From positions 1-9,349 of the forward strand of contig JADINF010000096.1 in the NCBI GenBank assembly GCA_017694145.1: a stretch of DNA of 9,349 nt. The letters run 5' to 3'. Made by a program: the position numbers and the translations under genes. Source of the DNA: Candidatus Stercoripulliclostridium pullicola. GTDB lineage: Bacteria; Bacillota; Clostridia; Christensenellales; DTU072. The notes under the pieces were generated by a model that did no database searches, had not been told where the DNA came from, and saw only the letters and a program-made list of their open reading frames with translations. Of this stretch, positions 5,443-9,349 are shown in pieces. Each line of letters starts with the position of its first letter. Position 1 is the first letter of the stretch.

Positions 5443-7629
5443 TCAAAGCATCTGTTGCGGATTTACTTCCGTAAAAACCGTTATTTTATTGTTGTTCGCG
5501 GCGTTAGCCTTCGCGTATACGTAAGGCATTACCTCTTTCGCCGCGTCCGAATCTATCCACGCCACAACCTGGTAGCGGTAATAATCCCTTAATTTTTTCA
5601 TTGCCGCCGGCATGACCTGCACGCGCATTATGCCGGGCGTCTTCGCTTTGAGCGAAACTATCTCCGCTAAAAGCGCGCGAGCCGCGTCCCTTGCGGGATC
5701 CGCTTCCGCGGCAAGCACGAGCAGCCTCACTATTTTACTGTAAGGCGGGTACTTCGTCAGCTCCCGCGTGTTTATTTCCTTCTCGAAAAAGCCCCTGTAA
5801 TCGTAACGCTTAGCGAACTTGTATACGTAATGATTGGGGCTGTAGGTCTGCATGACGACCCTGCCGGGCTTACTCTCTCTGCCCGCTCTGCCCGCCATCT
5901 GAGTGATGAGCTGGAAGGTGCGCTCCGCGGAGCGGTAATCGGAATAATACAGCGCGACGTCCGCGTCGATTATCCCTACCAGCGTCACGTTCTTGAAGTC
6001 GTGCCCTTTGGCGATCATCTGCGTTCCGACCAGCACGTCCGCCTCGCCCGCGCCGAACGCAGTGAGTATCTCTCTATAGGAATCGCGCCCCCTGGTAGTG
6101 TCGTTGTCCATACGCAGTACGCGCGCTTCGGGAAATATCCTTTTGATCTCCGCTTCGACCTTTTCGGTACCCGTTTTCCCTTCCTTGAGATCCTCGTAGC
6201 CGCATATCGGGCATTTGTCTATAGCGCGGTAACGCGCGCCGCAATAGTGACAACGCAGGGTATTGTCCTCTTTATGGTATGTAAGGCTCACCTCGCACGA
6301 AGGACATTTCGGAACGAAACCGCAGCTACGGCAACGCAGGAAGGAAGCGTATCCTCTGCGGTTAAGAAAGAGCATCGCCTGATTGCCTTCCTTGAGCGTT
6401 TCTTCGAGTCCGCTCAAAAGGCGCGCCGAAAATATACCCGCGTTCCCAGCTCTTATCTCGTCGCGCATGTCGACGGTTTCGAGTTCGGGGAGTTGCATCC
6501 TGTTTATGCGTTTGTCGAGGGTCACGAGCGTATACTCGCCCTTCACCGCTTTGTAATAAGTTTCTACGGAAGGCGTGGCGCTTCCTAGCACCAGTTTCGC
6601 GCCGTTGTACGCCCGCCTGAATTCCGCTATCTCCGACGTGAAATACCGCGGATTGTTCTCCGAAACGTAGCTCGAATCGTGCTCCTCGTCGATAATTATG
6701 ACGCCGACGTTCGTAAGAGGAGCGAACACCGCCGATCTCGCGCCGAGAGCCACGCGGGCTCCGCCCGTGAGAAGTCTACGCCACTCGTCGTAGCGTTCGC
6801 CGTCCGAAAGTCCGCTGTGAAGTACCGATACCATATCGCCGAAACGCGCACGGAATATTCCGAGCATCTGCGGAGTGAGCGATATCTCGGGAACGAGCAT
6901 TATCGCGTTTTTACCTTCGGCAAGAGTCTTTTCGATAAGGTTAAGGTATATTTCCGTTTTACCGCTTCCGGTCACGCCGTGTATGAGATATGTCCCCGGC
7001 GCGCCCTCCGTAACCGTTTTCACCGCCGCCGCCTGATCCGGCGTAAGTTCCACATTTTTACGCTCGGCGGGCATTCCTTCGGGAGTGCGGTTCAGTTCGG
7101 TGCTTTCTCTGCGGATAAGCCCTTTCTCGACGAGCGCTTTAACCGCCGAAGGTGAATACTTTTCGTTTATCCTCGCTTCGGGCGCCGCCTTTACTTCGTA
7201 AAGTTCGCACAGTACGGCGCGTTGCGCTTTCGCGGACGGTTTGACTTTCGTAAGCGCTTCCTCAAGCGTGAGAGAAACGTCCGGATAAAGATAATTCCTT
7301 ATAAGCGCCTTCACTCTGCCGCCGCGAAGCTTGGCGGGTACGAAAAGCCTTAAGCAATCTATGAGCCTGAGATCCGTCAAGCGCATGTGCTCGGCAAGAG
7401 CGAGCATCTCCGGAAGTATCACCGGGTAATCGTCCAGAAGCATTATGACGTCCTTGAGATCGTAACGGCAATCGGACTTTTCCTTGATCCCCACCACGAA
7501 GCCTTCTACCTGTCTTCTTCCGAAAGGTACGAGAACGCGCGAGCCTTTCTCTATCGGGAAAGGCGCGAGATAATCGAACACTTTGTCGGTGTCGGAATTG
7601 GAGATGTCGACGATGACCTCGTATACCAT
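5443..7629 (-). CDS. priA: Primosomal protein N' (replication restart helicase PriA)
   Basis: PriA recognises stalled or collapsed replication forks and unwinds DNA 3' to 5' so that the primosome and DnaB-type helicase can be reloaded. The 728-residue protein has the fork-binding N-terminal domain (about 1-105), a winged-helix segment, and a superfamily 2 helicase core: Walker A GVTGSGKT (218-225), DEEH (314-317), GSATPS (349-354) and motif VI QMAGRAGR (577-584). A zinc-binding insert carries eight cysteines (433, 436, 442, 445, 460, 463, 473, 476) in the normal spacing for two zinc ions. GTQMIAKGHDF (535-545) and the terminal EVNPQQML are family hallmarks. The ATG comes one base after the coaBC stop and has no clear Shine-Dalgarno, suggesting translational coupling. 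All expected catalytic motifs are intact. Confidence 0.98.
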   Translation of the reverse strand: MVYEVIVDISNSDTDKVFDYLAPFPIEKGSRVLVPFGRRQVEGFVVGIKEKSDCRYDLKDVIMLLDDYPVILPEMLALAEHMRLTDLRLIDCLRLFVPAKLRGGRVKALIRNYLYPDVSLTLEEALTKVKPSAKAQRAVLCELYEVKAAPEARINEKYSPSAVKALVEKGLIRRESTELNRTPEGMPAERKNVELTPDQAAAVKTVTEGAPGTYLIHGVTGSGKTEIYLNLIEKTLAEGKNAIMLVPEISLTPQMLGIFRARFGDMVSVLHSGLSDGERYDEWRRLLTGGARVALGARSAVFAPLTNVGVIIIDEEHDSSYVSENNPRYFTSEIAEFRRAYNGAKLVLGSATPSVETYYKAVKGEYTLVTLDKRINRMQLPELETVDMRDEIRAGNAGIFSARLLSGLEETLKEGNQAMLFLNRRGYASFLRCRSCGFVPKCPSCEVSLTYHKEDNTLRCHYCGARYRAIDKCPICGYEDLKEGKTGTEKVEAEIKRIFPEARVLRMDNDTTRGRDSYREILTAFGAGEADVLVGTQMIAKGHDFKNVTLVGIIDADVALYYSDYRSAERTFQLITQMAGRAGRESKPGRVVMQTYSPNHYVYKFAKRYDYRGFFEKEINTRELTKYPPYSKIVRLLVLAAEADPARDAARALLAEIVSLKAKTPGIMRVQVMPAAMKKLRDYYRYQVVAWIDSDAAKEVMPYVYAKANAANNNKITVFTEVNPQQML

Positions 7630-7630
7630 T

Positions 7631-8800
7631 TCAATATACGTAATCGAGTATCACGCCCGCAAGTTCGGCTTTGCTCATCTTCTCTAAAGCTATGACCGCG
7701 CCGCCCGACGTGATGAGCGTCGCGATATTGGTATCCACGTCAAAGCCCGCTCCTTCGAGCGTAACGTCGTTGGCTACCATAAGATCGGCGTTCTTGGACT
7801 CCAGCTTTTTCATAGCGTTCCCGATGAGATCGTTCGTTTCCGCGGCGAAAACGACGAGTTTTTTATCGCCTTTCAATTTGCCCACTTCTGCGGCGATATC
7901 GGGATTTTTCTCGAGTTCCAGCGTAAGCGTCGGAGATTTGATCTTCTCGGGAGAATAGTTCTTCACTTTGTAATCTCCGGGCGCCGCCGCCATTACGACG
8001 ACGTCCGCTTCCGGAAGAAGCCCCACGACCGCTTTGCGCATATCTTCTGTCGTAGATACTCTTACCGTGCGCATGCCTTTAGGGGGCTCCACGCTCAGCG
8101 TGCCCGCTACGAGTATCACTTCCGCTCCGCGCTCCGCCGCGGTCTCCGCTATGCGGATACCCATTTTTCCTGAGGAACGGTTGGAAATGAATCTCACACC
8201 GTCGATGGGTTCGCGGGTAGCTCCCGCCGTCACGAGCACCGTCTTGCCTCTGTAATCGGCGCGCGGCGTGAGCGCCGCGTCCACCGCCGCCACTATATCC
8301 GCGGGTTCCGCCATTTTACCGGCGCCCACGTCGCCGCACGCAAGCCTTCCCTCCACGGGGTCCACGAACCGGTAACCGAGCGCTTTGAGCTTTGCGATAT
8401 TCTCCTGCACTACGGGATTCGTGTACATATTCGTATTCATAGCGGGACAAATATACACGGGCGCGCGCGTAGCCGAAACGGTGGTAGTGAGCATATCGTC
8501 CGCGATACCGTCAGCTATTTTGCCGATAACGTTGGCTGTCGCGGGCGCGATAACGAACGCCGAAGCGAGCTTCGCGTAGCTTATGTGCTCTACTTCGAAT
8601 TCGCGCTCCTTGTCGAAAGTGTCCGTCACGACTTTATTGGACGAAAGCGTTTCGAAGGTGAGCGGCGTGACGAATTCGGTGGCGTTGCGGGTCATTATCA
8701 CCCTGACGTCGTAACCGAGCTTCACGAAACGCGAAACTATTTCGCAGGACTTATAGGCGGCGATACCGCCGGTAACTCCCAGAATTACGGTTTTTTTCAT
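7631..8800 (-). CDS. coaBC: Bifunctional phosphopantothenoylcysteine decarboxylase / phosphopantothenate-cysteine ligase
   Basis: CoaBC (Dfp) carries out two steps of coenzyme A synthesis: joining cysteine to 4'-phosphopantothenate, then decarboxylating the product. The 389-residue protein has an FMN-binding CoaC half (about 1-178) with GVTGGIAAYK (8-17), His72 in EHISYAK, PATANVIGKIADGIADD (86-102), the PAMN substrate motif (119-122) and Cys155 in GRLACGDVGAGKMAEP. The CoaB half (about 183-389) starts at KTVLVTAGATREPIDG and includes SNRSSGKMG (206-214, with Asn207) and KIKS (286-289). The segment AAAPGDY (271-277) differs from the frequent AAVADY. The ATG lies one base after the rpoZ stop (TAAAATG) with only a weak Shine-Dalgarno, so coupling to rpoZ is likely. 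Both halves look complete. Confidence 0.97.
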   Translation of the reverse strand: MKKTVILGVTGGIAAYKSCEIVSRFVKLGYDVRVIMTRNATEFVTPLTFETLSSNKVVTDTFDKEREFEVEHISYAKLASAFVIAPATANVIGKIADGIADDMLTTTVSATRAPVYICPAMNTNMYTNPVVQENIAKLKALGYRFVDPVEGRLACGDVGAGKMAEPADIVAAVDAALTPRADYRGKTVLVTAGATREPIDGVRFISNRSSGKMGIRIAETAAERGAEVILVAGTLSVEPPKGMRTVRVSTTEDMRKAVVGLLPEADVVVMAAAPGDYKVKNYSPEKIKSPTLTLELEKNPDIAAEVGKLKGDKKLVVFAAETNDLIGNAMKKLESKNADLMVANDVTLEGAGFDVDTNIATLITSGGAVIALEKMSKAELAGVILDYVY

Positions 8801-8801
8801 T

Positions 8802-8999
8802 TTACTTATTGACGACTACTTTTATTTTCTCGTCGTAGATCTCCTTGGCGGCGTAGGAAACCGCTTTGAGCCCCGACTTTTCGAGCTCGTCGGACTGCAT
8901 GTCCAGAAGGTCTTTCGCGCGTTTGGTGATGCCTACCACGAGAGCGTAACGGCAAGGAGCCTTCTCGATAAGTTTGTCAATGGGCGGATCGATCATCAT
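8802..8999 (-). CDS. rpoZ: DNA-directed RNA polymerase omega subunit
   Basis: Omega is the small RNA polymerase subunit that binds and stabilises the beta' subunit. The 65-residue protein matches the normal Firmicutes length (about 67) and shows the omega core: IDKLIEKAPCRYALVVGITK followed by RAKDLL, then the KAVSYAAKEIYDEKI segment near the end. The start is MMID at 8999; the second ATG one codon later is an alternative that would shorten the product by one residue. An AGGAGA Shine-Dalgarno lies 8 bases upstream of the first ATG. In many Firmicutes gmk sits directly upstream of rpoZ; here the upstream neighbour is yicC, with a probable promoter between them, so rpoZ may start its own transcript covering the downstream genes. 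Confidence 0.95.
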   Translation of the reverse strand: MMIDPPIDKLIEKAPCRYALVVGITKRAKDLLDMQSDELEKSGLKAVSYAAKEIYDEKIKVVVNK

Positions 9000-9007
9000 A
9001 ATTGTGT

Positions 9008-9013
9008 TCTCCT
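9008..9013 (-). promoter_or_regulatory. Ribosome binding site of rpoZ
   Basis: AGGAGA on the minus strand, 8 bases before the first ATG of rpoZ. The spacing fits the first of the two adjacent ATG codons slightly better than the second. Confidence 0.8.
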
Positions 9014-9044
9014 ATATTTTAAGTTTATGTTTTATTTATCTACG

Positions 9045-9065
9045 GGCGTTCCTTACGGAAACGCC
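9045..9065 (-). other. Hairpin at the predicted 5' end of the rpoZ transcript
   Basis: On the minus strand GGCGTT, a bulged T, CC, a GTAA loop, GG and AACGCC form an 8-pair stem with one bulge. No T tract follows on either strand, so it is not a normal terminator. It begins 6 bases after the TATAAT box at 9071-9076, so an RNA started there would begin at or within the first base of this stem. Such 5' stems can protect an mRNA from 5'-end-dependent decay; that role is inference. Confidence 0.5.
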
Positions 9066-9070
9066 GTCGC

Positions 9071-9076
9071 ATTATA
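9071..9076 (-). promoter_or_regulatory. Probable sigma-A type -10 box upstream of rpoZ
   Basis: A perfect TATAAT on the minus strand lies 71 bases before the rpoZ start in an otherwise very GC-rich stretch. The region about 17 bases further upstream (around 9094-9099) reads GCTCTC, which does not resemble TTGACA, and there is no TG extension, so it is a -10 match without a good -35. It is placed where the operon is otherwise broken by a 112-base gap. Confidence 0.45.
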
Positions 9077-9083
9077 CTCTCCG

Positions 9084-9105
9084 CGCGGCGCGTGAGAGCG
9101 CCGCG
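9084..9105 (-). other. GC-rich hairpin downstream of yicC
   Basis: CGCGGCGC and GCGCCGCG form a perfect 8-bp, all-GC stem around a 6-base loop, starting 6 bases after the yicC stop codon. The 3' side on the minus strand reads CGGAGAG and has no U run, so it lacks the second half of an intrinsic terminator. It could stabilise or mark the 3' end of a yicC RNA, or simply pause polymerase just before the downstream promoter. Confidence 0.45.
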
Positions 9106-9111
9106 GTGCGC

Positions 9112-9349
9112 TTATTCGAGATTCTGTATCTGCTCGCGCACCATTTCTATCTCGTTTTTAAGCTGAAGCACGAGGCGCGTGATCTGAAGATCGTTACATT
9201 TACTGCCGATCGTATTCACCTCGCGCTTGGCTTCCTGCGTGAGAAAGTCGAGCTTTTTACCGACCGCGCCGCCTTCGTCGAGTATCTCGCGGTAATTGGC
9301 GATATGGCTCGTAAGGCGGGTAAGCTCCTCGTCGATATTAGCCCTGTCC
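9112..9349 (-). CDS. yicC: YicC/YloC family endoribonuclease (C-terminal 78 residues, runs off the window)
   Basis: The last 78 codons plus TAA of a larger gene, about a quarter of the normal length (about 290 residues). The visible part is the DUF1732 C-terminal domain of YicC-like proteins, recognisable by HIANYREILDEGG, VGKKLDFLTQEAKREVNTIG, SKCNDLQI and the ending MVREQIQNLE. Members of this family have been reported as endoribonucleases; the acidic and basic residues of this domain fit that, but the N-terminal half is outside the window. The gene is the usual first member of this operon in Firmicutes. It is normally followed by remA and/or gmk, which are absent here. Confidence 0.95.
   Translation of the reverse strand, partial: DRANIDEELTRLTSHIANYREILDEGGAVGKKLDFLTQEAKREVNTIGSKCNDLQITRLVLQLKNEIEMVREQIQNLE

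Overview
The window is one stretch of a conserved bacterial housekeeping operon. All ten protein genes are on the minus strand, so transcription runs from right to left. The gene order (yicC, rpoZ, coaBC, priA, def, fmt, rsmB, rlmN, rsgA, rpe, then a spoVM-like gene) is the one known from spore-forming Firmicutes such as Bacillus subtilis and many Clostridia. The moderately GC-rich sequence, clostridial-looking proteins and a probable sporulation peptide suggest an endospore-forming, probably anaerobic Clostridia-class organism. The genus cannot be read from the window.

Right end (about 9000-9349): the last 78 codons of yicC, then a 112-base gap with a strong GC hairpin, a perfect TATAAT -10 box and a second hairpin that would sit at the very 5' end of an RNA started there. 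This gap lies where other Firmicutes carry gmk (and often remA). Centre (about 1715-8999): rpoZ (RNA polymerase omega), coaBC (coenzyme A synthesis), priA (replication restart), def and fmt (removal and addition of the N-formyl group), rsmB (16S rRNA m5C methyltransferase) and rlmN (23S rRNA/tRNA m2A methyltransferase). Most neighbours overlap by 1-8 bases or are 0-1 base apart, so translational coupling is likely; only priA-def has a 35-base gap. Left end (about 1-1714): rsgA (30S assembly GTPase) directly abuts rlmN, without the prpC-prkC phosphatase/kinase pair often found there. Next come a divergent rpe homologue, a 27-codon spoVM-like gene, and a plus-strand intrinsic terminator that must serve a gene lying left of the window.

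Functionally the operon joins protein synthesis start and maturation (fmt, def), ribosome maturation (rsmB, rlmN, rsgA), transcription (rpoZ), replication restart (priA) and central metabolism (coaBC, rpe). I see no mobile element, CRISPR array, tRNA/rRNA gene, defence system or wholly new system. The observations most worth a second look are the spoVM-like gene with a CxxC motif, the genes missing from the usual order, the changed active-site loops of the Rpe homologue, and the promoter/hairpin arrangement before rpoZ.
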